From: Escarpia spicata
Lineage: Eukaryota; Annelida; Polychaeta; Sabellida; Siboglinidae
Assembly (NCBI GenBank): GCA_963995525.1
Contig: OZ023206.1
Span: 43,507,178-43,571,177, forward strand
Direction of reading: 5' to 3'
DNA length: 64,000 nucleotides
Under the pieces are notes generated by a model. That model ran no database searches, was not told the DNA's origin, and saw nothing but the letters and a program-made list of their open reading frames with translations. The translations under genes and the position numbers were made by a program. Shown one piece after another: positions 54,061 to 64,000 of this stretch. Positions within the stretch are counted from its first letter, which is position 1. Each line of letters opens with the position of its first letter.

Positions 54061-57000
54061 TATGCTGTGATATGCATAAATTTTGTTAGAACACTTTGAC
54101 ATGGGACATGTTTGTCTCGTGAGTACTGAATGTACTGCTGCTTTAGACAAGATAAAACATCAAATGGGGATGAGTTTTCACACCTATAACTTACGTAATA
54201 TGTTCTTGTAACTTACGTGACGGAGATAAAACGGTAACATGCATTCCCATTTGTGGTTAATCTAGTTATGTGTTTAGCTTGATATCAGTCTAGCCTTCGT
54301 GAAGATTTGTAACATGCAAAACATATATTTGGGGTAAGACCACATTAAGGATCCGTCCGCCGAAAAAAGTGCACTTAAAATACCGTTATGCTGTGATATG
54401 CATATATTTTGTTCGAACACTTTGACATGGGACATGTTTGTCTCGTGAGTACTGAATGTACTGCTGCTATAGGCAAGATAAAACATCAAATGGGGATGAG
54501 TTTTAACACCTATAACTTACGTAATATGTTCTTGTAACTTACGTGACGGAGATAAAACGGTAACATGCATTCCCATTTGTGGTTAATCTAGTTATGTGTG
54601 TAGCTTGATATCAGTCTAGCCTTCGTGAAGATTTGTAACATGCAAAACATATATTTGGGGTAAGACCACATTAAGGATCCGTCCGCCAAAAAAAGTGCAC
54701 TTAAAATACCGTTATGCTGTGATATGCATACATTTTGTTCGAACACTTTGACATGGGACATGTTTGTTTCGTGAGTACTGAATGTACTGCTGCTTTAGAC
54801 AAGATAAAACATCAAATGGGGATGAGTTTTCACACCTATAACTTACGTAATATGTTCTTTTAAATTACGTGACGGAGATAAAACGGTAACATGCATTCCC
54901 ATTTGTGGTTAATCTAGTTATGTGTGTAGCTTGATATCAGTCTAGCCTTCGTGAAGATTTGTAACATGCAAAACATATATTTGGGGTAAGACCACATTAA
55001 GGATCCGTCCGCCGAAAAAAGTCCACTTAAAATACCGTTATGCTGTGATATGCATAAATTTTGTTCGAACACTTTGACATGGGACATGTTTGTCTCGTGA
55101 GTACTTAATGTACTGCTGCTTTAGACAAGATAAAACATCAAATGGGGATAAGTTTTCACACCTATAACTTACGTAATATGTTCTTGTAACTTACGTGACG
55201 GAGATAAAACGGTAACATGCATTCCCATTTGTGGTTAATCTAGTTATGTGTGTAGTTTGATATCAGTCTAGCCTTCGTGAAGATTTGTAACATGCAAAAC
55301 ATATATTTGGGGTAAGACCACATTAAGGATCCGTCCGCCGAAAAAAGTCCACTTAAAATACCGTTATGCTGTGATATGCATAAATTTTGTTAGAACACTT
55401 TGACATGGGACATGTTTGTCTCGTGAATACTGAATGTACTGCTGCTTTAGACAAGATAAAACATCAAATGGGGATGAGTTTTCACACCTATAACTTACGT
55501 AATATGTTCTTGTAACTTACGTGACGGAGATAAAACGGTAACATGCATTCCCATTTGTGGTTAATCTAGTTATGTGTGTAGCTTGATATCAGTCTAGCCT
55601 TCGTGAAGATTTGTAACATGCAAAACATATATTTGGGGTAAGACCACATTAAGGATCCGTCCGCCGAAAAAAGTGCACTTAAAATACCGTTATGCTGTGA
55701 TATGCATATATTTTGTTCGAACACTTTGACATGGGACATGTTTGTCTCGTGAGTACTGAATGTACTGCTGCTTTAGGCAAGATAAAACATCAAATGGGGA
55801 TGAGTTTTAACACCTATAACTTACGTAATACGTTCTTGTAACTTACGTGACGGAGATAAAACGGTAACATGCATTCCCATTTGTGGTTAATCTAGTTATG
55901 TGTGTAGCTTGATATCAGTCTATCCTTCGTGAAGATTTGTAACATGCAAAACATCTATTTGGGGTAAGACCACATTAAGGATCCGTCCGCCGAAAAAAGT
56001 CCACTTAAAATACCGTTATGCTGTGATATGCATACATTTTGTTCGAACACTTTGACATGGGACATGTTTGTTTCGTGAGTACTGAATGTACTGCTGCTTT
56101 AGACAAGATAAAACATCAAATGGGGATGAGTTTTCACACCTATAACTTACGTAATATGTTCTTTTAAATTACGTGACGGAGATAAAACGGTAACATGCAT
56201 TCCCATTTGTGGTTAATCTAGTTATGTGTGTAGCTTGATATCAGTCTAGCCTTCGTGAAGATTTGTAACATGCAAAACATATATTTGGGGTAAGACCACA
56301 TTAAGGATCCGTCCGCCGAAAAAAGTCCACTTAAAATACCGTTATGCTGTGATATGCATAAATTTTGTTCGAACACTTTGACATGGGACATGTTTGTCTC
56401 GTGAGTACTTAATGTACTGCTGCTTTAGACAAGATAAAACATCAAATGGGGATAAGTTTTCACACCTATAACTTACGTAATATGTTCTTGTAACTTACGT
56501 GACGGAGATAAAACGGTAACATGCATTCCCATTTGTGGTTAATCTAGTTATGTGTGTAGTTTGATATCAGTCTAGCCTTCGTGAAGATTTGTAACATGCA
56601 AAACATATATTTGGGGTAAGACCACATTAAGGATCCGTCCGCCGAAAAAAGTCCACTTAAAATTCCGTTATGCTGTGATATGCATAAATTTTGTTAGAAC
56701 ACTTTGACATGGGACATGTTTGTCTCGTGAATACTGAATGTACTGCTGCTTTAGACAAGATAAAACATCAAATGGGGATGAGTTTTCACACCTATAACTT
56801 ACGTAATATGTTCTTGTAACTTACGTGACGGAGATAAAACGGTAACATGCATTCCCATTTGTGGTTAATCTAGTTATGTGTGTAGCTTGATATCAGTCTA
56901 GCCTTCGTGAAGATTTGTAACATGCAAAACATATATTTGGGGTAAGACCACATTAAGGATCCGTCCGCCGAAAAAAGTGCACTTAAAATACCGTTATGCT

Positions 57001-58298
57001 GTGATATGCATATATTTTGTTCGAACACTTTGACATGGGACATGTTTGTCTCGTGAGTACTGAATGTACTGCTGCTTTAGGCAAGATAAAACATCAAATG
57101 GGGATGAGTTTTAACACCTATAACTTACGTAATACGTTCTTGTAACTTACGTGACGGAGATAAAACGGTAACATGCATTCCCATTTGTGGTTAATCTAGT
57201 TATGTGTGTAGCTTGATATCAGTCTATCCTTCGTGAAGATTTGTAACATGCAAAACATCTATTTGGGGTAAGACCACATTAAGGATCCGTCCGCCGAAAA
57301 AAGTCCACTTAAAATACCGTTATGCTGTGATATGCATACATTTTGTTCGAACACTTTGACATGGGACATGTTTGTTTCGTGAGTACTGAATGTACTGCTG
57401 CTTTAGACAAGATAAAACATCAAATGGGGATGAGTTTTCACACCTATAACTTACGTAATATGTTCTTTTAAATTACGTGACGGAGATAAAACGGTAACAT
57501 GCATTCCCATTTGTGGTTAATCTAGTTACGTGTGTAGCTTGATATCAGTCTAGCCTTCGTGAAGATTTGTAACATGCAAAACATATATTTGGGGTAAGAC
57601 CACATTAAGGATCCGTCCGCCAAAAAAAGTGCACTTAAAATACCGTTATGCTGTGATATGCATAAATTTTGTTCGAACACTTTGATATGGGACATGTTTG
57701 TCTCGTGAGTACTGAATGTACTGCTGCTTTAGACAAGATAAAACATCAAATGGGGATGAGTTTTCACACCTATAACTTACGTAATATGTTCTTGTAACTT
57801 ACGTGACGGAGATAAAACGGTAACATGCATTCCCATTTGTGGTTAATCTAGTTATGTGTGTAGCTTGATATCAGTCTAGCCTTCGTGAAGATTTGTAACA
57901 TGCAAAACATATATTTGGGGTAAGACCACATTAAGGATCCGTCCGCCGAAAAAAGTCCACTTAAAATACCGTTATGCTGTGATATGCATAAATTTTGTTC
58001 GAACACTTTGACATGGGACATGTTTGTCTCGTGAGTACTTAATGTACTGCTGCTTTAGACAAGATAAAACATCAAATGGGGATAAGTTTTCACACCTATA
58101 ACTTACGTAATATGTTCTTGTAACTTACGTGACGGAGATAAAACGGTAACATGCATTCCCATTTGTGGTTAATCTAGTTATGTGTGTAGTTTGATATCAG
58201 TCTAGCCTTCGTGAAGATTTGTAACATGCAAAACATATATTTGGGGTAAGACCACATTAAGGATCCGTCCGCCGAAAAAAGTCCACTTAAAATACCGT
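54061..58298 (+). repeat. Three l-m-n-b units (1304, 1304, 1630 bp)
   Basis: Units start at 54061, 55365 and 56669. Starts are 54061 l, 54387 m, 54713 n, 55039 b; 55365 l, 55691 m, 56017 n, 56343 b; 56669 l, 56995 m, 57321 n, 57647 p, 57973 b. The last unit has an extra p. The first unit has l with GTGAGTAC and m with CTATAGGC. The second and third share l with GTGAATAC and m with CTTTAGGC and CTATCC, so they are the closer pair. A private AAAATTCCG occurs at about 56661. Confidence 0.87.
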
Positions 58299-60248
58299 TA
58301 TGCTGTGATATGCATACATTTTTTTCGAACACTTTGACATGGGACATGTTTGTCTCGTGAGTACTGAATGTACTGCTGCTTTAGCAAGATAAAACATCAA
58401 ATGTTGATGAGTTTTCACACCTATAACTTACGTAATATGTTCTTGTAACTTACGTGACGGAGATAAAACGGTAACATGCATTCCCATTTGTGGTTAATCT
58501 AGTTATGTGTGTAGCTTGATATCAGTCTAGCCTTCTTGAAGATTTGTAACATGCAAAACATCTATTTGGGGTAAGACCACATTAAGGATCCGTCCGCCAA
58601 AAAAGTGCACTTAAAATACCGTTATGCTGTGATATGCATAAATTTTGTTAGAACACTTTGACATGGGACATGTTTGTCTCGTGAGTACAGAATGTACTGC
58701 TGCTTTAGACAAGATAAAACATCAAATGGGGATGAGTTTTCACACCTATAACTTACGTAATATGTTCTTGTAACTTACGTGACGGAGATAAAACGGTAAC
58801 ATGCATTCCCATTTGTGGTTAATCTAGTTATGTGTGTAGCTTGATATCAGTCTAGCCTTCGTGAAGATTTGTAACATGCAAAACATATATTTGGGGTAAG
58901 ACCACATTAAGGATCCGTCCGCCGAAAAAAGTCCACTTAAAATACCGTTATGCTGTGATATGCATACATTTTTTTCGAACACTTTGACATGGGACATGTT
59001 TGTCTCGTGAGTACTGAATGTACTGCTGCTTTAGCAAGATAAAACATCAAATGTTGATGAGTTTTCACACCTATAACTTACGTAATATGTTCTTGTAACT
59101 TACGTGACGGAGATAAAACGGTAACATGCATTCCCATTTGTGGTTAATCTAGTTATGTGTGTAGCTTGATATCAGTCTAGCCTTCTTGAAGATTTGTAAC
59201 ATGCAAAACATCTATTTGGGGTAAGACCACATTAAGGATCCGTCCGCCAAAAAAGTGCACTTAAAATACCGTTATGCTGTGATATGCATACATTTTGTTA
59301 GAACACTTTGACATGGGACATGTTTGTCTCGTGAGTACAGAATGTACTGCTGCTTTAGACAAGATAAAACATCAAATGGGGATGAGTTTTCACACCTATA
59401 ACTTACGTAATATGTTCTTGTAACTTACGTGACGGAGATAAAACGGTAACATGCATTCCCATTTGTGGTTAATCTAGTTATGTGTGTAGCTTGATATCAG
59501 TCTAGCCTTCGTGAAGATTTGTAACATGCAAAACATATATTTGGGGTAAGACCACATTAAGGATCCGTCCGCCGAAAAAAGTCCACTTAAAATACCGTTA
59601 TGCTGTGATATGCATACATTTTTTTCGAACACTTTGACATGGGACATGTTTGTCTCGTGAGTACTGAATGTACTGCTGCTTTAGCAAGATAAAACATCAA
59701 ATGTTGATGAGTTTTCACACCTATAACTTACGTAATATGTTCTTGTAACTTACGTGACGGAGATAAAACGGTAACATGCATTCCCATTTGTGGTTAATCT
59801 AGTTATGTGTGTAGCTTGATATCAGTCTAGCCTTCTTGAAGATTTGTAACATGCAAAACATCTATTTGGGGTAAGACCACATTAAGGATCCGTCCGCCAA
59901 AAAAGTGCACTTAAAATACCGTTATGCTGTGATATGCATAAATTTTGTTAGAACACTTTGACATGGGACATGTTTGTCTCGTGAGTACAGAATGTACTGC
60001 TGCTTTAGACAAGATAAAACATCAAATGGGGATGAGTTTTCACACCTATAACTTACGTAATATGTTCTTGTAACTTACGTGACGGAGATAAAACGGTAAC
60101 ATGCATTCCCATTTGTGGTTAATCTAGTTATGTGTGTAGCTTGATATCAGTCTAGCCTTCGTGAAGATTTGTAACATGCAAAACATATATTTGGGGTAAG
60201 ACCACATTAAGGATCCGTCCGCCGAAAAAAGTGCACTTAAAATACCGT
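58299..60248 (+). repeat. Triplicated r-l dimer, 3 x 650 bp
   Basis: Dimers start at 58299, 58949 and 59599. The r monomers (324 bp) start there, and the l monomers (326 bp) start at 58623, 59273 and 59923. All three r copies share CCTTCTTGAAG in place of CCTTCGTGAAG, and all three l copies share AGTACAGAATG in place of AGTACTGAATG. These marks were seen nowhere else in the window. Differences are few: CATACATTTTG in the middle l, and a GTGCAC end in the last l against GTCCAC in the others. This looks like the most recent local amplification. Confidence 0.9.
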
Positions 60249-63200
60249 TATGCTGTGATATGCATATATTTTGTTCGAACACTTTGACATGGGACATGTT
60301 TGTCTCGTGAGTACTGAATGTACTGCTGCTATAGGCAAGATAAAACATCAAATGGGGATGAGTTTTAACACCTATAACTTACGTAATACGTTCTTGTAAC
60401 TTACGTGACGGAGATAAAACGGTAACATGCATTCCCATTTGTGGTTAATCTAGTTATGTGTGTAGCTTGATATCAGTCTAGCCTTCGTGAAGATTTGTAA
60501 CATGCAAAACATATATTTGGGGTAAGACCACATTAAGGATCCGTCCGCCAAAAAAATTGCACTTAAAATACCGTTATGCTGTGATATGCATACATTTTGT
60601 TCGAACACTTTGACATGGGACATGTTTGTTTCGTGAGTACTGAATGTACTGCTGCTTTAGACAAGATAAAACATCAAATGGGGATGAGTTTTCACACCTA
60701 TAACTTACGTAATATGTTCTTTTAAATTACGTGACGGAGATAAAACGGTAACATGCATTCCCATTTGTGGTTAATCTAGTTATGTGTGTAGCTTGATATC
60801 AGTCTAGCCTTCGTGAAGATTTGTAACATGCAAAACATATATTTGGGGTAAGACCACATTAAGGATCCGTCCGCCGAAAAAAGTCCACTTAAAATACCGT
60901 TATGCTGTGATATGCATAAATTTTGTTCGAACACTTTGACATGGGACATGTTTGTCTCGTGAGTACTTAATGTACTGCTGCTTTAGACAAGATAAAACAT
61001 CAAATGGGGATAAGTTTTCACACCTATAACTTACGTAATATGTTCTTGTAACTTACGTGACGGAGATAAAACGGTAACATGCATTCCCATTTGTGGTTAA
61101 TCTAGTTATGTGTGTAGTTTGATATCAGTCTAGCCTTCGTGAAGATTTGTAACATGCAAAACATATATTTGGGGTAAGACCACATTAAGGATCCGTCCGC
61201 CGAAAAAAGTCCACTTAAAATACCGTTATGCTGTGATATGCATAAATTTTTTTAGAACACTTTGACATGGGACATGTTTGTCTCGTGAATACTGAATGTA
61301 CTGCTGCTTTAGACAAGATAAAACATCAAATGGGGATGAGTTTTCACACCTATAACTTACGTAATATGTTCTTGTAACTTACGTGACGGAGATAAAACGG
61401 TAACATGCATTCCCATTTGTGGTTAATCTAGTTATGTGTGTAGCTTGATATCAGTCTAGCCTTCGTGAAGATTTGTAACATGCAAAACATATATTTGGGG
61501 TAAGACCACATTAAGGATCCGTCCGCCGAAAAAAGTGCACTTAAAATACCGTTATGCTGTGATATGCATATATTTTGTTCGAACACTTTGACATGGGACA
61601 TGTTTGTCTCGTGAGTACTGAATGTACTGCTGCTTTAGGCAAGATAAAACATCAAATGGGGATGAGTTTTAACACCTATAACTTACGTAATACGTTCTTG
61701 TAACTTACGTGACGGAGATAAAACGGTAACATGCATTCCCATTTGTGGTTAATCTAGTTATGTGTGTAGCTTGATATCAGTCTATCCTTCGTGAAGATTT
61801 GTAACATGCAAAACATCTATTTGGGGTAAGACCACATTAAGGATCCGTCCGCCGAAAAAAGTCCACTTAAAATACCGTTATGCTGTGATATGCATACATT
61901 TTGTTCGAACACTTTGACATGGGACATGTTTGTTTCGTGAGTACTGAATGTACTGCTGCTTTAGACAAGATAAAACATCAAATGGGGATGAGTTTTCACA
62001 CCTATAACTTACGTAATATGTTCTTTTAAATTACGTGACGGAGATAAAACGGTAACATGCATTCCCATTTGTGGTTAATCTAGTTATGTGTGTAGCTTGA
62101 TATCAGTCTAGCCTTCGTGAAGATTTGTAACATGCAAAACATATATTTGGGGTAAGACCACATTAAGGATCCGTCCGCCAAAAAAAGTGCACTTAAAATA
62201 CCGTTATGCTGTGATATGCATAAATTTTGTTCGAACACTTTGATATGGGACATGTTTGTCTCGTGAGTACTGAATGTACTGCTGTTTAGACAAGATAAAA
62301 CATCAAATGGGGATGAGTTTTCACACCTATAACTTACGTAATATGTTCTTGTAACTTACGTGACGGAGATAAAACGGTAACATGCATTCCCATTTGTGGT
62401 TAATCTAGTTATGTGTGTAGCTTGATATCAGTCTAGCCTTCGTGAAGATTTGTAACATGCAAAACATATATTTGGGGTAAGACCACATTAAGGATCCGTC
62501 CGCCGAAAAAAGTGCACTTAAAATACCGTTATGCTGTGATATGCATAAATTTTGTTCGAACACTTTGACATGCGACATGTTTGTCTCGTGAGTACTGAAT
62601 GTACTGCTGCTTTAGACAAGATAAAACATCAAACGGGGATGAGTTTTCACACCTATAACTTACGTAATATGTTCTTGTAACTTACGTGACGGAGATAAAA
62701 CGGTAACATGCATTCCCATTTGTGGTTAATCTAGTTATGTGTGTAGCTTGATATCAGTCTAGCCTTAGTGAATATTTGTAACATGCAAAACATCTATTTG
62801 GGGTAAGACCACATTAAGGATCCGTCCGCCAAAAAAGTGCACTTAAAATACCGTTATGCTGTGATATGCATAAATTTTGTTAGAACACTTTGACATGGGA
62901 CATGTTTGTCTCGTGAGTACTGAATGTACTGCTGCTTTAGACAAGATAAAACATCAAATGGGGATGAGTTTTCACACCTATAACTTACGTAATATGTTCT
63001 TGTAACTTACGTGACGGAGATAAAACGGTAACATGCATTCCCATTTGTGGTTAATCTAGTTATGTGTGTAGCTTGATATCAGTCTAGCCTTCGTGAAGAT
63101 TTGTAACATGCAAAACATATATTTGGGGTAAGACCACATTAAGGATCCGTCCGCCGAAAAAAGTGCACTTAAAATACCGTTATGCTGTGATATGCATATA

Positions 63201-63832
63201 TTTTGTTCGAACACTTTGACATGGGACATGTTTGTCTCGTGAGTACTGAATGTACTGCTGCTTTAGGCAAGATAAAACATCAAATGGGGATGAGTTTTAA
63301 CACCTATAACTTACGTAATACGTTCTTGTAACTTACGTGACGGAGATAAAACGGTAACATGCATTCCCATTTGTGGTTAATCTAGTTATGTGTGTAGCTT
63401 GATATCAGTCTATCCTTCGTGAAGATTTGTAACATGCAAAACATCTATTTGGGGTAAGACCACATTAAGGATCCGTCCGCCGAAAAAAGTCCACTTAAAA
63501 TACCGTTATGCTGTGATATGCATACATTTTGTTCGAACACTTTGATATGGGACATGTTTGTCTCGTGAGTACTGAATGTACTGCTGCTTTAGACAAGATA
63601 AAACATCAAATGGGGATGAGTTTTCACACCTATAACTTACGTAATATGTTCTTTTAAATTACGTGACGGAGATAAAACGGTAACATGCATTCCCATTTGT
63701 GGTTAATCTAGTTATGTGTGTAGCTTGATATCAGTCTAGCCTTCGTGAAGATTTGTAACATGCAAAACATATATTTGGGGTAAGACCACATTAAGGATCC
63801 GTCCGCCAAAAAAAGTGCACTTAAAATACCGT
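60249..63832 (+). repeat. m-n-b, s'-m-n-p-o and l-m-p/n run, period 1628 bp at the end
   Basis: Starts are 60249 m, 60575 n, 60901 b, 61227 s' (TTTTTTTAGAAC with GTGAATAC), 61553 m, 61879 n, 62205 p (325 bp), 62530 o (325 bp), 62855 l, 63181 m and 63507 p/n. The private 1-bp deletion CTGCTGTTTAG in the p at 62205 returns in the p at 63833, and m at 61553 pairs with m at 63181. Both pairs are 1628 bp apart, so a 5-monomer duplication begins here and runs out of the window. Confidence 0.84.
63507..63832 (+). repeat. Recombinant monomer, p on the left and n on the right
   Basis: The left part has TTTGATATGGG and TCTCGTGAG (p). The right part has CTTTTAAATTA (n). Its counterpart one 1628-bp period earlier (61879) is an ordinary n with TTTCGTGAG, so the left part was replaced after or during duplication. 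The exchange lies between monomer positions 57 and about 148. Confidence 0.78.
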
Positions 63833-64000
63833 TATGCTGTGATATGCATAAATTTTGTTCGAACACTTTGATATGGGACATGTTTGTCTCGTGAGTACTG
63901 AATGTACTGCTGTTTAGACAAGATAAAACATCAAATGGGGATGAGTTTTCACACCTATAACTTACGTAATATGTTCTTGTAACTTACGTGACGGAGATAA
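63833..64000 (+). repeat. Partial monomer (168 bp) cut by the window edge
   Basis: This is the first 168 bases of a p-type monomer (TTTGATATGGG, CTGCTGTTTAG). It ends within the conserved GACGGAGATAA region. The truncation is an effect of the window edge, not of the DNA. Confidence 0.95.

Larger units (their letters stand above)
1..64000 (+). repeat. Satellite DNA array, 326-bp monomer, 196 full copies plus one partial
   Basis: Every part of the window is the same unit in the same orientation. Starts of TATGCTGTGATATG fall at 1, 327, 653, 979, 1305, 1629 and so on to 63833, at spacings of 324-327 bp. Neighbouring copies differ at a limited set of diagnostic sites, while long stretches (roughly monomer 155-177 and 247-300) barely change. 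One BamHI site (GGATCC, monomer 289-294) and one EcoRV site (GATATC) recur per copy. GC of the copy at 327-652 is about 36 percent by hand count. There is no unique sequence, transposon, inversion or gene. Both window edges lie inside the array. Strand is arbitrary. Arrays of this kind usually form centromeric, pericentromeric or subtelomeric heterochromatin; which one applies here cannot be read from the sequence. Confidence 0.98.
33216..64000 (+). repeat. Right higher-order-repeat domain (subtypes l-s and b)
   Basis: From 33216 the dominant subtypes change to l, m, n, o, p, q, r and s, with only type b clearly shared with the left half. Markers found here and not in the left half include TAGGCAAG with TTTTAACA (m), CTTTTAAATTA (n), CATGCGAC with CTTAGTGAA (o) and TTTAGCAAG (r). 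TTTGATATGGG (p) also occurs in left type g. Higher-order units are shorter (2, 3, 4 or 6 monomers) and more often interleaved than in the left domain. The recurring l-m-n-b order is the backbone motif. Confidence 0.88.

Noticed and set aside
1..64000. Telomeric repeats, rRNA, tRNA or retrotransposon remnants
   Set aside because: None was seen on either strand. All sequence is accounted for by the satellite monomer.
1..64000. A new gene-based biological system
   Set aside because: There is no coding capacity beyond chance frames. The interest here lies in the repeat organisation.

Overview
The whole 64 kb is one uninterrupted satellite-DNA array. A monomer of about 326 bp is repeated head to tail in a single orientation: I count 196 complete copies plus a 168-bp partial copy at the right edge. 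The array enters and leaves the window at both ends. I found no gene, RNA gene, transposon, CRISPR array, inversion or unique spacer. This points to a eukaryotic chromosome, at a centromeric, pericentromeric, subtelomeric or other heterochromatic block. The sequence alone does not fix the species. Monomer length and one BamHI site per monomer recall the roughly 327-bp BamHI centromeric satellite (pBV) of beet, but I could not align to it, so this is only a lead. GC is about 36 percent (hand count of one monomer).

Monomer coordinates used below: position 1 is the first T of TATGCTGTGATATG and position 326 is the last T of AAAATACCGT. Copies are 324, 325, 326 or 327 bp long. The indels are fixed: AAATGGATGAG (-2), TTTAGCAAG (-1), CTGCTGTTTAG (-1) and GCCAAAAAAGTG or GCCGAAAAAGTC (-1). 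Linked single-base variants define subtypes, which I label: a (TTTGGTTCAAAC); b (ACTTAATG, GGGGATAAG, usually GTAGTTT); c (AAATGTTGATGAG); d (TTGTGTTCGA, TTATTTGTG, GTCAAGG); e (AAATGGATGAG, CACATATAAC, CGTAAAG); f (TTTAGATAAG); g (ATGAAATGG, TTACTCTAG); h (TATGATG, GTTAGAAC, TTTATCTCG, TAAAATGC); i (TTGTTTTCGA, TTAACCTAG, GAAGATGTG); j (TTTTTTTCGA, usually CACGCATTC); k (CAAACGGGG, TTACTCTAG, 325 bp); l (GTTAGAAC without the h marks); m (CATATATTTTG, TAGGCAAG, usually TTTTAACA); n (TTTCGTGAG, CTTTTAAATTA); o (CATGCGAC, CAAACGGGG, CTTAGTGAA); p (TTTGATATGGG); q (AACTTTTTTTCG, CAAACGGGG); r (TTTAGCAAG, GTTGATGAG); s (TTTTTTTAGAAC); x (type a-like tail, GTGCAC end). Primed letters are relatives or recombinants.

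The array has two domains. The left domain (about 1-32890) uses types a-k and x in higher-order repeats: a 9-mer (abcdefghi), a 13-mer derived from it, and tandem or overlapping duplications of 4, 7 and 8 monomers (1303, 2279, 2280, 2281 and 2604 bp). A hybrid monomer (32891-33215) leads into the right domain (33216-64000). That domain uses types l-s plus b, in shorter and more irregular higher-order repeats: dimers of 650-651 bp, trimers of 977-978 bp, 4-mers of 1304 bp, 6-mers of 1955 bp, and a 7-monomer block of 2280 bp repeated 3257 bp apart. Several monomers are visible crossover joints, subtype X on the left and subtype Y on the right. Together these record repeated unequal exchange or segmental amplification. 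Comparisons were made by eye, so small numbers of differences may have been missed.
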